64,000 bases of DNA from Neobacillus cucumis (GCF_016908975.1 NZ_JAFBEX010000005.1:1-64000), one strand, 5' to 3'. Counted from the stretch's first letter, positions 47,206 to 56,410 are shown. Translations and numbers: made by a program. The notes: a model not told the origin generated them from the sequence alone.

Positions 47206-49641
47206 TTGGTTAATTGGAAAAAAACTTTGGGAACCTCGATTCTTTCTACTGGACTAGTGTTAAGCAGCTTTGGTCCATTGGCATTTGCTCAAACATCAAA
47301 TGGGAGTAATTTGAATTCTGCGCAGCCAACCACTCAAATACTTGAAAAATACCAAGGAGGACCTTTTGATGTTGGTTTAGTTAATGATGATCTTCTACTA
47401 AATTCATTAATTAAACAGGGGGTCATTGATAAAAATGCCAGTGCTGCGGTCAAACAAACCGCGTTAAAAAACTACATTGCGAATAGAGCGAAGGCTGCGA
47501 GTCAAATGGCAGGTCCTAAAAGCGTAAAGGAAATCCGCGCCAATTTGCAAACAAAAGCTGGACTCAAACATAAGCCCCCTGGCAAAACGAAGGGACAAGA
47601 TAGCACAACCCCTAAAACAAACCCTGGTAACGGAAACGGAGACGTCAATCCCATTCAAAAAGAAACTTGGAATGGTCCAGTTCGCCAAGACAAGGAACTG
47701 GTTATTTTAATTGACTTCCCTGATTATCCATATACAGACCTTCCATCCAGAGATGGAAAGGACCCTGGAACCGTTTTAAGTCTGCCATCCTACCCAACTG
47801 AACACTATAAAAATATGCTTTTCGGTAAAAACGGGTATGAGGGACCAAGTGGACAAAACCTTATCTCGGAAAAACAATTCTATGAACAACAATCAGGCGG
47901 CAGCTATACCGTTGATGGAGATGTTTATGGATGGTTCACAGCTGAACATCCTGCTGCTTATTATGGTGGACATAATGCGGCGGGTGGCAATGATTCAAAA
48001 CCGCGTGATTTAATTAACGAAGCCTTGGCAAAAGTTGCGGCATCTGGTGTCAATCTTAGCCAATATGACATAGAGGATCCGTATGACCTTGATGGGGATG
48101 GAGATTTGCGTGAGCCAGACGGAATTATTGATCACCTTGTGGTCGTCCACTCAGGTATTGGGGAAGAATCTGGTGGAGGGTCCTTGGGTCAAGATGCGAT
48201 TTGGTCGCATAGCTCGAATCTGGCTGGTCCTACAGTAATCCCAGGAACATCGGGGCAGGCAAAGGTTAAATATTGGGGTGGAAGCTTAGTTGGATATGGA
48301 TACGTGGTGCAACCAGAGGACGGTGCTGCCGGTGTATTCTCTCATGAATTCGGTCATAACCTTGGATTGCCAGATGATTATGATATTGCTTATAGTACCC
48401 CATATGATGAACCTGTCGGTTATTGGTCCATCATGTCCGCGGGCAGCTGGGCCGGAAAAATTGCCGGAACAGAACCAACCGGCTTTAATGCGAAAGATAA
48501 GGAATTTTTACAAAGCACCATGCCAGATTCCAACTGGTTTAAACCAGTCACTTATAACCTAAGCGATTTAACTGGAAAGGGCCAATTCGTTAAGCTTGAT
48601 GAAGCCAGTGTGAAAGGGACCAATGCGGATGCTGTCCGGGTGAATCTGCCTGACAAGGTAACGCAAGTCAATACACCTGCAAGTGGATCCTATGAATATT
48701 TCAGCGGCAGTGATAACAAATTGGATAATTCCATGACAACGACCGTTGATTTAACAGGTAAAACGTCGGCAGAACTGACTTTCAAAACCTGGTATGACAT
48801 TGAGCAGGATTGGGACTATGCCTCTGTTAAAGTTCAACAAGGTAGTGATTGGGTAACGGTTCCTGGTAATATTACCACAACTACTAATCCTAATGATCAA
48901 AATCCAGGTAACGGAATTACTGGGTCTTCCAATGGGAAATGGGTAGATGCAAAGTTTGATCTCTCTCAATTTGCTGGACAAAAAATTAATCTTCGTTTCA
49001 ACTATTGGACGGATGTTGCAGCCATTCACTCAGGCTTCTATGTGGATGATATCAACATAACAGCTGATGGTGCAACGATTCTATCTGATGGAGCTGAAAA
49101 CAGTACATCTCCATTCACTCTTAATGGATTCAAAAAGGATCAAGGAACAGTTTCTACGACTAATTACTATCTTCTTGAATGGAGAAACTATGCAGCAGCT
49201 GATAAGGCACTTGCAGATATTTCACGTGGCCACTCACTACTAGCCTATGATCCAGGTCTGGTTATCTGGTATGTAGATAATAAGTATACGGATAATGTGG
49301 AGGCAGACCATCCAGGTCATGGTTTCTTAAATGTGGTGGATGCCCACCAAAATATTGCTTCATGGACGGATGGGACGGTAGCGAGTAACAGATATCAAAT
49401 TAAGGACGCAGCCTTCTCACTTAATAAAACAGGTAATGTGTTCTTAGATTATCATGATATCACTAATCGGAACCTTGTTGAAGCCGGTCAGGCACCAGTA
49501 CCAGCTTTCAATGATACAAAAGCCTATTATAATCCTGCCTATCCATTTATCGGTGTCCAACTCCCACAAATTGGCTTGAAAGTTAATGTGGTTGGACAAG
49601 CCAAGGATATGTCTGTTGGCTCCATCCATCTTCAAAAATAG
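47206..49641 (+). CDS. Secreted M6 metalloprotease, immune inhibitor A type
   Basis: 811 aa. Signal peptide at residues about 1-28 (ILSTGLVLSSFGPLAFAQ), then a propeptide. The zinc motif HEFGHNLGLPDDYD is near residue 378 and a Met-turn-like SIMSAGSWAG follows near residue 410. The C-terminal half has jelly-roll/MAM-like segments (TFKTWYDIEQDWDYASVKV, GFYVDDINI). In pathogens InhA cleaves host antimicrobial peptides; in soil bacilli it is a general exoprotease. The start is TTG after GGGGGCGAG. It has its own terminator at 49651-49694. Confidence 0.92.
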   Translation: MVNWKKTLGTSILSTGLVLSSFGPLAFAQTSNGSNLNSAQPTTQILEKYQGGPFDVGLVNDDLLLNSLIKQGVIDKNASAAVKQTALKNYIANRAKAASQMAGPKSVKEIRANLQTKAGLKHKPPGKTKGQDSTTPKTNPGNGNGDVNPIQKETWNGPVRQDKELVILIDFPDYPYTDLPSRDGKDPGTVLSLPSYPTEHYKNMLFGKNGYEGPSGQNLISEKQFYEQQSGGSYTVDGDVYGWFTAEHPAAYYGGHNAAGGNDSKPRDLINEALAKVAASGVNLSQYDIEDPYDLDGDGDLREPDGIIDHLVVVHSGIGEESGGGSLGQDAIWSHSSNLAGPTVIPGTSGQAKVKYWGGSLVGYGYVVQPEDGAAGVFSHEFGHNLGLPDDYDIAYSTPYDEPVGYWSIMSAGSWAGKIAGTEPTGFNAKDKEFLQSTMPDSNWFKPVTYNLSDLTGKGQFVKLDEASVKGTNADAVRVNLPDKVTQVNTPASGSYEYFSGSDNKLDNSMTTTVDLTGKTSAELTFKTWYDIEQDWDYASVKVQQGSDWVTVPGNITTTTNPNDQNPGNGITGSSNGKWVDAKFDLSQFAGQKINLRFNYWTDVAAIHSGFYVDDINITADGATILSDGAENSTSPFTLNGFKKDQGTVSTTNYYLLEWRNYAAADKALADISRGHSLLAYDPGLVIWYVDNKYTDNVEADHPGHGFLNVVDAHQNIASWTDGTVASNRYQIKDAAFSLNKTGNVFLDYHDITNRNLVEAGQAPVPAFNDTKAYYNPAYPFIGVQLPQIGLKVNVVGQAKDMSVGSIHLQK

Positions 49642-49650
49642 TTATATCTT

Positions 49651-49694
49651 CAATCACACCGTTCGTCTTTGACTAGCGGTGTGATTTTTATTTT
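49651..49694 (+). terminator. Terminator of the M6 protease gene
   Basis: AATCACACCG (49652-49661) and CGGTGTGATT (49677-49686), then TTTATTTTC. Confidence 0.85.
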
Positions 49695-49859
49695 CGGCAA
49701 AATGAATAGACGTTCTCATATAAATCCATTATGACTCTCCTCTAAACATAAACGAAAGTCCAAAACTAGTGGAATTTCTGTTATTGATGTGTACAAATAA
49801 TCAATTTTCGAACAAAAATAATTTTAACCCTTTAATCATTAAAGATAGAAAAAATATAC

Positions 49860-49896
49860 AAAAAACCCATCCTATTTCTATAAGGATGGGTTTTAA
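49860..49896 (+). terminator. Orphan terminator-like hairpin
   Basis: AAACCCATCCT (49863-49873) and AGGATGGGTTT (49883-49893), then T-run. It lies in a 390-base spacer with no convincing gene; an open frame across it (49769-49990) has the hairpin in its middle and no ribosome site. Confidence 0.7.
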
Positions 49897-50028
49897 GGGG
49901 GATTGCCAAGACCTTTGGGATTTTTGTAGGTTTCTTGGTACATATTCATTTTGGAAAAAAGAACTTCAAAAAATTCACTTTAAATTTTAAAATAATGTAA
50001 ATAATTTGTAATAATAAGTTTGAGTGCT

Positions 50029-50250
50029 TTAACTTTCTTGTTTTTTCAGATACACATTAAAGGCTTCTTTCCAATGGTCTTTTTCACTAAGGTAATGGTT
50101 TAATCGAAAATGATCGAGATAATATATTTCATTCTTAAAAGGTAACATATCCGATTTTTCAATTGCTGAAATTAAGCCGCTTAGATCATCCGTTTTAGTT
50201 TTATAAATAATCTCATTATCAAAATAATAAACTACTTTCATGGCTAGCAA
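50029..50250 (-). CDS. Small hypothetical protein
   Basis: 73 aa (or 70 aa from the internal ATG 50241, MKVVYYFDNE). Charged and soluble, with KTKTDDLSGLISAIEKSDMLPF and a Tyr/His-rich C-terminal part ending in KKQES. GGAAAGGA lies upstream of both possible starts. No membrane segment or known domain recognised. Codon use looks real; function unknown. Confidence 0.55.
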   Translation of the reverse strand: MLAMKVVYYFDNEIIYKTKTDDLSGLISAIEKSDMLPFKNEIYYLDHFRLNHYLSEKDHWKEAFNVYLKKQES

Positions 50251-50361
50251 CTATCCTTTCCCAACAAATCAGTTTAACCAACAATTTAACTGAGTTCGTT
50301 TTAAGTCCGTTTCTTTTCACCCTGTTTTCTTAACAATATCATTATTTGAAAAAATAGACAA

Positions 50362-50553
50362 TTAAAAAGATAGCTTAGCGATTATTGATATAGGGTCAAA
50401 CCATATTTCTAAATATTTATTACTCCATCCAATTCCTAACATATAGGATTTATGTATATCATTATAATCAGGGCCATGCATAGTAGGTAGGTTAATATAA
50501 AGAAGGGTAAAAATAACTGTAGTTAAATAAATAGATAAAAAGATAGTTTCCAT
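50362..50553 (-). CDS. Small membrane protein, hypothetical
   Basis: 63 aa. A single N-terminal membrane helix (IFLSIYLTTVIFTLLYINL) and a short, aromatic-rich outside or inside tail (YMLGIGWSNKYLEIWFDP). A good GAGGAG ribosome site lies 6 bases before the ATG. No family recognised. Confidence 0.55.
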   Translation of the reverse strand: METIFLSIYLTTVIFTLLYINLPTMHGPDYNDIHKSYMLGIGWSNKYLEIWFDPISIIAKLSF

Positions 50554-50644
50554 TACTTACTCCTCATTTTAATAGTATCTTAACAATATTATTATATAAG
50601 CAGTTTTTGTAGGTCAGATTGATTATATGTAAAAGTTTATTATG

Positions 50645-50705
50645 TTTTTACGTATTAAAACATTGCGTGGCCTTGGTTATGAAATAGAATTTTACTACCT
50701 AATGC
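50645..50705 (+). pseudogene. Possible OmpR-type response regulator C-terminal remnant
   Basis: The plus strand reads FLRIKTLRGLGYEIEFYYL, close to the wing of OmpR/PhoB-type DNA-binding domains (typically I-x-T-V-R-G-x-G-Y-x-x-E). No upstream receiver or helix regions are present. A short match, so only suggestive. Confidence 0.4.
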
Positions 50706-50802
50706 GTTTCTGCTTATGCAGTAACGCTTATTTACTATGAAAGAAAGATAGTAAATAATCAAAAATTCAATGAAATTATCGAAATATTAAAGCTAAGATA
50801 AA

Positions 50803-50838
50803 GAAGCCCTACGGTCAACATCATCGCAGGGCTTTTTT
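50803..50838. terminator. Terminator after the phytase-like gene
   Basis: AGCCCT (50805-50810) and AGGGCT (50828-50833) with CG/CG extension, T-run on the plus strand and a weaker one on the minus strand. Converges on the minus-strand gene ending at 50847. Confidence 0.65.
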
Positions 50839-50846
50839 CAAAAAAA

Positions 50847-52046
50847 TTATTTAGGATCCACATCGAATGCAAGGAATTGCGTCACTTGAGTTGAATTAAA
50901 GTTATTGTCTGAAACGAGGACCAGGCTATCATGACCATTTGCAAGCTTTGGACCCCATGTCATTCCTTCCACATTATCTAGTTTTGGTAAATTAAGGGTG
51001 TTGAGATCGAGTACAAGTTCTTTTGAGACAGATTTATAATCACCCGAAAGTAGTGAATCCATATTACTAATGTTTGAAGCATGGCGCGTATCGACTTTAT
51101 AGATGCGAATGTAGTTTGAATAACTGCCATCAGCAGCCTGTACCCCTGAACGTTCTAGCATTAAAAACTCATGATTGTTGATGGCAAGCATTTCAGAAAC
51201 ACCGTTATCAGCGCTTTTTCCTGCACCTGGTTTAGACGGAATAGCTGAAACCGTATAAGCATATTGTGCGAGGATATGGCCTTGTCGATCGTATTTTGTA
51301 ATCCGAGAGTAACCACCTGCATCAACGGTCGAAATATTTCCGTCCTGGAAAAGCGGCGCTTCCATCGATGTAAAATAAAACTCCCCATTTGGTGAAAAAG
51401 AACTTCCCTCAAGGGCAAGATTATTGCGAAATCCATGGTTTGATCCAATTGTAAACTGTATCGGGATTTGAAATGATGATAAATATTGCCCGTTTTGATT
51501 TGCTTGGCGAATAAAAGGAACAAGACCAAGACCAAGATCGCCTTCACTCGTGTACCAAATGTTGTGGCTTTTAGGATCAACCCGTATCGATTCCAGATCA
51601 GGTACAACACCATTGTGGTCTACAGCATACTGGTTTCGGTTAGGGTATGTTGATCCATCAGGTTGTTTAAATATGGTCACATCTGATAGATTCACAGAGT
51701 TGAACTTTTTAGAGTCATAATTTAGCTGACCCGTATAGAAACGGGCTGGAGCCAGGTCTGAACGGTCATCACTAATCATAATCCATTTGTTTGTCTGTGG
51801 ATCATAATCGATACCAGAAAGACCGCCAACAGGTGTACCATTGAAAATGGCATCATTTGCAATCCGTTGTTCCCCGATAAAAGACAAATTGCCCACCGTA
51901 TGGTGTTCCACCTTTGTCTTTTGATGATCTTTTGCGTTTAAAGATTCCTTTGAGTGAGAAACTGTCTCTGCAGAAGCAGTCCCCAGCTGGGAAATCAATA
52001 ATAAACTTGCCGTTGTACCGGCTGCTAGAAGCTTTGTAAACCTCAT
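50847..52046 (-). CDS. Secreted esterase-like/phytase-like beta-propeller protein (PF13449 type)
   Basis: 399 aa. The signal peptide spans residues about 1-26 (LLAAGTTASLLLISQLGTASA). The mature part has GGLSGIDYDPQTNKWIMISDDRS near residue 75, PDLESIRVDPKSHNIWYTSEGD near residue 150, NNLALEGSSFSPNGEFYF near residue 210 and ISEMLAI-like and NVEGMTWGP segments, the pattern of the esterase-like activity of phytase family. Likely secreted and active on phosphoesters. GAGGTG precedes the ATG. Divergent from the PhoX-type gene. Confidence 0.83.
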   Translation of the reverse strand: MRFTKLLAAGTTASLLLISQLGTASAETVSHSKESLNAKDHQKTKVEHHTVGNLSFIGEQRIANDAIFNGTPVGGLSGIDYDPQTNKWIMISDDRSDLAPARFYTGQLNYDSKKFNSVNLSDVTIFKQPDGSTYPNRNQYAVDHNGVVPDLESIRVDPKSHNIWYTSEGDLGLGLVPFIRQANQNGQYLSSFQIPIQFTIGSNHGFRNNLALEGSSFSPNGEFYFTSMEAPLFQDGNISTVDAGGYSRITKYDRQGHILAQYAYTVSAIPSKPGAGKSADNGVSEMLAINNHEFLMLERSGVQAADGSYSNYIRIYKVDTRHASNISNMDSLLSGDYKSVSKELVLDLNTLNLPKLDNVEGMTWGPKLANGHDSLVLVSDNNFNSTQVTQFLAFDVDPK

Positions 52047-52265
52047 TTATCCACACCTCTTTCTTAACTTAAAATCATAATAAATGGCAAAAACAAGAGG
52101 AATTTATGATGAATGTTGTTATATATAACCAAAACTATTATAAAAATGATAGAGAACTAGAACAATAGTATTTTGGAAATTTTTACATAGGATTCATAAA
52201 ATTTACATTTTAATTTTAATATTCATAAAAGGGGATATTCCAAAATCCCCGGATGTTTCGCTCTT

Positions 52266-52296
52266 AAACTCCTCTGTGCATTCAGGAGTTTTTTTA
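52266..52296 (+). terminator. Terminator-like hairpin upstream of phoX-type gene
   Basis: AACTCCT (52267-52273) and AGGAGTT (52284-52290), then seven T on the plus strand. It sits between two divergent genes, where no annotated transcript should end. Confidence 0.7.
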
Positions 52297-52378
52297 GTAA
52301 TTGGTATCTGATTTAATAGACGAAGCTGCCATCAAGGTAGCTTTATTCATTTTGAAATTAATCGCATTTATGGATATA

Positions 52379-52432
52379 TATACTAATATTTTACGTTAGG
52401 TTAACTCTAGCTTAATAGTGTCCTTCTATAAT
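52379..52432 (+). promoter_or_regulatory. PhoP-box promoter of the PhoX-type gene
   Basis: Direct TTHAYA-like hexamers with 11-bp period: TTTACG (52390), TTAACT (52401), TTAATA (52412), and a weak TATACT (52379). Nine bases after the last is TATAAT (52427-52432). This spacing matches B. subtilis Pho-regulon promoters, where PhoP~P binds tandem repeats in the -35 region. Confidence 0.7.
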
Positions 52433-52473
52433 TCTTTTTGTAGGAATGAAGACATAAAGAGAGGAAGTAGAAA

Positions 52474-53706
52474 ATGAAAAAAAAATCAATCCGCAATGTC
52501 GTGCTATCATCCGCAATTTTATTACCAGTAGTGGCGGGCACAGCAACAGTGAATGCAGCGAATATTGGCGTTACAAACGGTTATTTTCAATTTAATCCTA
52601 TTTCATCCTCTACAGATGCAACTCCAGGTGGAAATCCAAATCAGCCATTGGTTCTTCCCGAAGGGTTCCAGCAGACTATTATTGCTTCCGAGCCAAATTA
52701 TGGCGGTAACCCGGATATGAATACTTTAAATGAAACAGGACCTGAAGCAGGGCGTTATCTCTATCAAACTCATGAAGTTGGCAGTAACGCCTCCGTTTCT
52801 GTCATTGACCTTAAAACAAACGAAGTAAAAACATTAGCACAACGTTCTGATTGGGGAAGTATGGATGGAATCGTTTGGACTCCTTGGGGAACTTTGATTG
52901 CTACTCAAGAGAGGGGGCAATCTGCAGTTTATGAAATTAATCCAACGACTGGTGAAGCAAAGGCAATCCCAGCTTTTGGCGTAAGAGCAAATGAAGGAAT
53001 CCGATTTGATCAGGATGGCAATTTATATGGTATCTCAGAAGAACACGATGGCCATATCTTCAAATTTGTTCCTGATAAAAAAGGTGATTTATCGAGCGGT
53101 CAGCTTTATGCTTTGAAAGTAACGGACAACACCGCTGATAGAACAGGAAATGCTGTTTGGATTCCATTAGATCGTCAGGCAGTCCAAATCGATTCACATG
53201 CAGCTGCAACTGCTGCTGGTGCAACAAAGTTTGATAGACCTGAAGATGTTGAAATCGCAACAAGCACAGGAAACAACCGTGGCGGAATGAATACCTTATA
53301 CGTTGCTCTTACTGGAGAGGACAGGGTCATTGCCATCGACTTAGATAAGGACAAAGCAAAAGTTAGAACCTATGTTCAGGCGGGCGTGAATGCACCAAGT
53401 GATTTCCATATGCCAGACAATCTTGCACTTGATAAAAATGGAAACCTCTATATAACAGAAGATCCAGGCGGTAGTTATTTCAGTACCACCAACCCAAAAA
53501 CAAAGGGAGATGATATTTGGGTAGCCGTTCCAAGTAAAGGAAATGTTGAATCTGCTGAGACGACCGTTCGTTTTGCTACTTTAACCGACAGTGAAGCCGA
53601 GCCAACTGGCATTTATTTTGATAAGAGCGGAACCACGCTTTATGTCAACATCCAGCATCGCGGTGGCGACGGTTTGGATAAGACTTTGGCGATTACAAAA
53701 AAATAG
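52474..53706 (+). CDS. PhoX-family secreted alkaline phosphatase (DUF839)
   Basis: 410 aa. Signal peptide at residues about 1-28 ending VNAA. The body has TWGTLIATQERG-like sequence near residue 138, FDRPEDVEIA near residue 255, PDNLALDKNGNLYITEDPGG near residue 312 and LYVNIQHRGGD near residue 390, the metal- and phosphate-binding pattern of PhoX. Releases phosphate from organic esters outside the cell. Short for PhoX (often 450-700 aa), so it may be a smaller PhoX-like subgroup. The Pho-box promoter supports phosphate-starvation control. Confidence 0.83.
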   Translation: MKKKSIRNVVLSSAILLPVVAGTATVNAANIGVTNGYFQFNPISSSTDATPGGNPNQPLVLPEGFQQTIIASEPNYGGNPDMNTLNETGPEAGRYLYQTHEVGSNASVSVIDLKTNEVKTLAQRSDWGSMDGIVWTPWGTLIATQERGQSAVYEINPTTGEAKAIPAFGVRANEGIRFDQDGNLYGISEEHDGHIFKFVPDKKGDLSSGQLYALKVTDNTADRTGNAVWIPLDRQAVQIDSHAAATAAGATKFDRPEDVEIATSTGNNRGGMNTLYVALTGEDRVIAIDLDKDKAKVRTYVQAGVNAPSDFHMPDNLALDKNGNLYITEDPGGSYFSTTNPKTKGDDIWVAVPSKGNVESAETTVRFATLTDSEAEPTGIYFDKSGTTLYVNIQHRGGDGLDKTLAITKK

Positions 53707-53799
53707 TCATTGGAATAAGATGTTGATAACCATCATCTGTCAGAGTGTCGGGAAACCAAGAGTGTCATCATGTTTTCATTAATTATGTTTTAACAAAAT

Positions 53800-53850
53800 A
53801 TGCCCTCTATCTCTTGCTATATTTCATGGAGATGGAGGGCTGTTTTCTTC
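53800..53850 (+). terminator. Terminator of the PhoX-type gene
   Basis: GCCCTCTATCTC and GAGATGGAGGGC form a 12-bp stem (one G-T) followed by TGTTTTCTTC. Confidence 0.8.
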
Positions 53851-53885
53851 ATATTTTAATAGCGCAAGATTTTTGGAAAACCGCT

Positions 53886-54635
53886 TTACCCCAAAATACC
53901 GTGCAAAATAATATCTCCAATTGCGTGTGAGATCATTGCGTACTCTAATCCCTTTTTCCAATAAAGGTAGCCGAAAACAATTCCAAGAAGTCCATTTGAG
54001 ACGATAGTGCGGATAAAGAGGATGGGAGTAATGAATCCAAATATCTGCTGAGCAGCTGGAAGGTGGGAAACTCCAAATAGGATGGCAGCAGCGATAATTC
54101 CTGTCCAGTACATCCACACCTTTCTCCCGGAAGTTTTTCCGAACAATTTATACAAAATCCAAACTATAAGCGTCATAAAGAATAAACGGACTAATACTTC
54201 CTCAAATACCCCTCCCTGGAGAAAGGTGAGAATACCAGCCCAATGGGGTACTGGATGAGATTTGCTGGATATTTCAGGTAGAAGAGGTTGGAAGACAAAC
54301 ATCTCTAGTATAATAACAACCAAAGTCCCAACAAACCCTGATATAAGAGCTTGCCAAACATCTTTTTTTTGAAATTGTGCATTCCCGGTGCCTGTCACCC
54401 AGCGCCGAAAGATTGGGGCATCAAGTCCGAGTTTTTCCCCCATAATAAATCCAAGCCACCCCAAGATAAAAGCCATGATTAATTGTTGGATGATCGTAAC
54501 GGTAATGCCAACAGGTAAAGGGAGTTTAGCTGCAGCTGGTGTACCTCCAAGAACCGCAGCTAAATAAGGAATAGCGGCTAACATCCCAACTAAACATAAA
54601 ATCGTTAAAAATCCAGCTAATTTTACGTGCCTCAT
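53886..54635 (-). CDS. CPBP family intramembrane glutamic metalloprotease
   Basis: 249 aa, about seven membrane helices. Catalytic motifs are EEVLVR (near residue 145), FGVSHLP with the conserved His (near residue 187) and HAIGD (near residue 238), typical of CAAX/Abi-type CPBP proteases such as those linked to bacteriocin immunity or prenyl-protein processing. GGGGGAG precedes the ATG. Lies 32 bases after the alpha/beta hydrolase, probably the same operon. Confidence 0.88.
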   Translation of the reverse strand: MRHVKLAGFLTILCLVGMLAAIPYLAAVLGGTPAAAKLPLPVGITVTIIQQLIMAFILGWLGFIMGEKLGLDAPIFRRWVTGTGNAQFQKKDVWQALISGFVGTLVVIILEMFVFQPLLPEISSKSHPVPHWAGILTFLQGGVFEEVLVRLFFMTLIVWILYKLFGKTSGRKVWMYWTGIIAAAILFGVSHLPAAQQIFGFITPILFIRTIVSNGLLGIVFGYLYWKKGLEYAMISHAIGDIILHGILG

Positions 54636-54667
54636 AAAGATCTCCCCCTGAGTTCTTTTTATTCTCT

Positions 54668-55654
54668 CTATTTGCCAACTATCTGCTTGTTGTCAATTTT
54701 TTCAGCAATAAAATGGTCTTCCAGCCATGCGGACAAGCAGTTCCTAAATTCCTCTGGAAGAGGTTCTTCAAACAGTTGTTTATAGATTTTCAAAGGGTTT
54801 GAGGCATCCATGGTGCCGGACCAGCATTTTAAAATATGGGTCATATCTTTGATGATATGAAACTCCGCTTTGCCTGACACAGTAGGAATCACTTGTTCTG
54901 ATGCAGCAAGCGGCACCTGGCAATCCTTATCCCCGGCTATTACGAGAACAGGACATGTGATTTTTAGGAGGTCTGTTAATACATCATATTGATAAAATTC
55001 TCGCAGCCATTTAGCGGGAAATTTTTTTCCGAATACTCTCATGGTCTCTTTAGTGCTGTTCAATATTTTTACATCAAATTTAGCATTTGTCTTTTTGGCT
55101 TTTTCTGTCACATTTAATGTTCTGATCAACCAGCCCTTAAATCCACCCAGTTGATTCAAGGCATCCAACCCCTGCTGTCGTTGCCAGTTAATGATTTCCT
55201 GCATGGGCATAGCCCCTCCGCATAAAAGGATTACTCCGGCAGAAGGTTCCTGGGCATAAACCGCCGGTGAAAGCTGTGCACCCTCACTGTGGCCAAGGAT
55301 AATGGTTTGGTTTTCATTTACCTTTGGATGCCGTTTAAGATAGTGAAGGGCAGCAGTTGCATCTTTTGCCAAATCCCGGAATCCGAGGGTATAGGCGTCA
55401 CCCTCACTCTGATGGGTGCCGCGTTTGTCATAGCGCAGCGTAACAAAACCGAGTCCTGTTAGGAATTCAGCCAAGTCTTTGTAAATCCCCATTTTGAATT
55501 TTGGGTTGTTACCATCACGGTCACTACCACCACTTCCTGGGATAATCAGGACAGCGGGATAAATCTCCTCTGTTCCAATCGGTACGGTTAGCGTACCTGA
55601 TAGTTTTACTTCACTCTGAATGACAGCATGTTCTTCTTTAATTTTATATACCAT
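54668..55654 (-). CDS. Alpha/beta hydrolase
   Basis: 328 aa. The nucleophile elbow GHSEGAQLS (Ser near residue 145), oxyanion loop IPGSGGSDRDG near residue 40, an acid in AGDKDCQVP (near residue 267) and the His in DMTHILK (near residue 290) form the triad. Resembles dienelactone-hydrolase-like/S9-type esterases. TTG 55660 overlaps the previous stop (TTGA); ATG 55654 fits GGGAGCGG better. Substrate unknown. Confidence 0.87.
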   Translation of the reverse strand: MVYKIKEEHAVIQSEVKLSGTLTVPIGTEEIYPAVLIIPGSGGSDRDGNNPKFKMGIYKDLAEFLTGLGFVTLRYDKRGTHQSEGDAYTLGFRDLAKDATAALHYLKRHPKVNENQTIILGHSEGAQLSPAVYAQEPSAGVILLCGGAMPMQEIINWQRQQGLDALNQLGGFKGWLIRTLNVTEKAKKTNAKFDVKILNSTKETMRVFGKKFPAKWLREFYQYDVLTDLLKITCPVLVIAGDKDCQVPLAASEQVIPTVSGKAEFHIIKDMTHILKCWSGTMDASNPLKIYKQLFEEPLPEEFRNCLSAWLEDHFIAEKIDNKQIVGK

Positions 55655-55656
55655 GT

Positions 55657-56196
55657 TCAATCCGCTCCCTTTCCCGCATCCGGGATTATAATGGTTGCAA
55701 TGGTCCGTTTTTTTCGCCCTTCACCAGGTGTATTTTGAATATATTTTTGAAAAACTGCTCCAAGTCCTATGGCGACCTCCATAAATTCCTGGTCATTCAA
55801 ATGGAGGTCAAGCTGTCGAAAAGATACCCCATCCTTTATCAAATCTATGTTGTCCTGTTCAACGTAATTTCCAAAGTCGTTAATCAATCCACTTACAAAC
55901 TGTATAAATACCCCCAGCTTTTCTTCACTCGAGCTTTCTATAAATTCCTGCGGAGTGATGCCGCTGTTGCTTGATAAGGCATAAACCTTTTCAACTGTGC
56001 CGCGTACTTGATTTTGGGCCACACTTTCAATGATTCCTCCCTGAACAAGTTTATTTAAATGCCGATAAAGGGTAGCTTGTGGAACATCGGATAAATACTG
56101 CCCGATTTCCTGCACAGTTAGCTTCCTGTTTCCAACCAGGGCTTTCATGATTCGTATTCTAACTGGATGTAAGATTAAATTCGCTTTTTCATTCAT
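55657..56196 (-). CDS. HTH transcriptional regulator (ArsR-like winged helix)
   Basis: 179 aa. The N-terminal winged HTH is LHPVRIRIMKAL, TVQEIGQYLSDVPQATLYRHLNKLVQGGIIES (residues about 8-55). The C-terminal domain has no cysteine-based metal site and no recognised ligand pocket. The frame opens at 56331, but AGGTGATCAC precedes ATG 56196 (MNEKANLILHPV), the expected start. Stop overlaps the hydrolase start, so it probably regulates the hydrolase-CPBP operon. Confidence 0.85.
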   Translation of the reverse strand: MNEKANLILHPVRIRIMKALVGNRKLTVQEIGQYLSDVPQATLYRHLNKLVQGGIIESVAQNQVRGTVEKVYALSSNSGITPQEFIESSSEEKLGVFIQFVSGLINDFGNYVEQDNIDLIKDGVSFRQLDLHLNDQEFMEVAIGLGAVFQKYIQNTPGEGRKKRTIATIIIPDAGKGAD

Positions 56197-56215
56197 GTGA
56201 TCACCTATTGCTTTA

Positions 56216-56242
56216 ATTATTATCATTCTCAATAATGATAAT
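56216..56242. promoter_or_regulatory. Dyad upstream of the HTH regulator, Fur-box-like
   Basis: ATTATCATT (56219-56227) and AATGATAAT (56234-56242) are perfect 9-bp arms with a 6-base centre. Read on the minus strand, TGAGAATGATAATAA matches 12 of 15 positions of the Fur 7-1-7 box. It could also be the regulator's own operator. Confidence 0.5.
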
Positions 56243-56320
56243 ATACCGTTTGGAGGAAATTGTAAACCGTTTTTTGAAAAATTTACTAATTTTTTCACAA
56301 CACAATCTTTCCTTTGAACA

Positions 56321-56366
56321 AAAAGAGACAAAACGAGACAGTTGTATCGTTTTGTCTCTTTTTTTC
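56321..56366. promoter_or_regulatory. Large palindrome upstream of the aco promoter (AcoR enhancer candidate)
   Basis: AGAGACAAAACGA (56324-56336) and TCGTTTTGTCTCT (56347-56359) are perfect 13-bp arms with a 10-base centre and T-runs on both sides. It lies 52-87 bases before the -24 box, where sigma-54 enhancer sites are often found, and is the only strong dyad there. It could equally act as a bidirectional terminator insulating the divergent operons. Confidence 0.55.
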
Positions 56367-56410
56367 TACCATAATTCTCTTTAAAGCCTTAAGAATCTCA
56401 CTTCCGTCAC

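Noticed and set aside
49769..49990. Hypothetical 73-aa plus-strand ORF
   Set aside because: A perfect terminator hairpin lies in its middle, there is no ribosome site and its composition is not protein-like.
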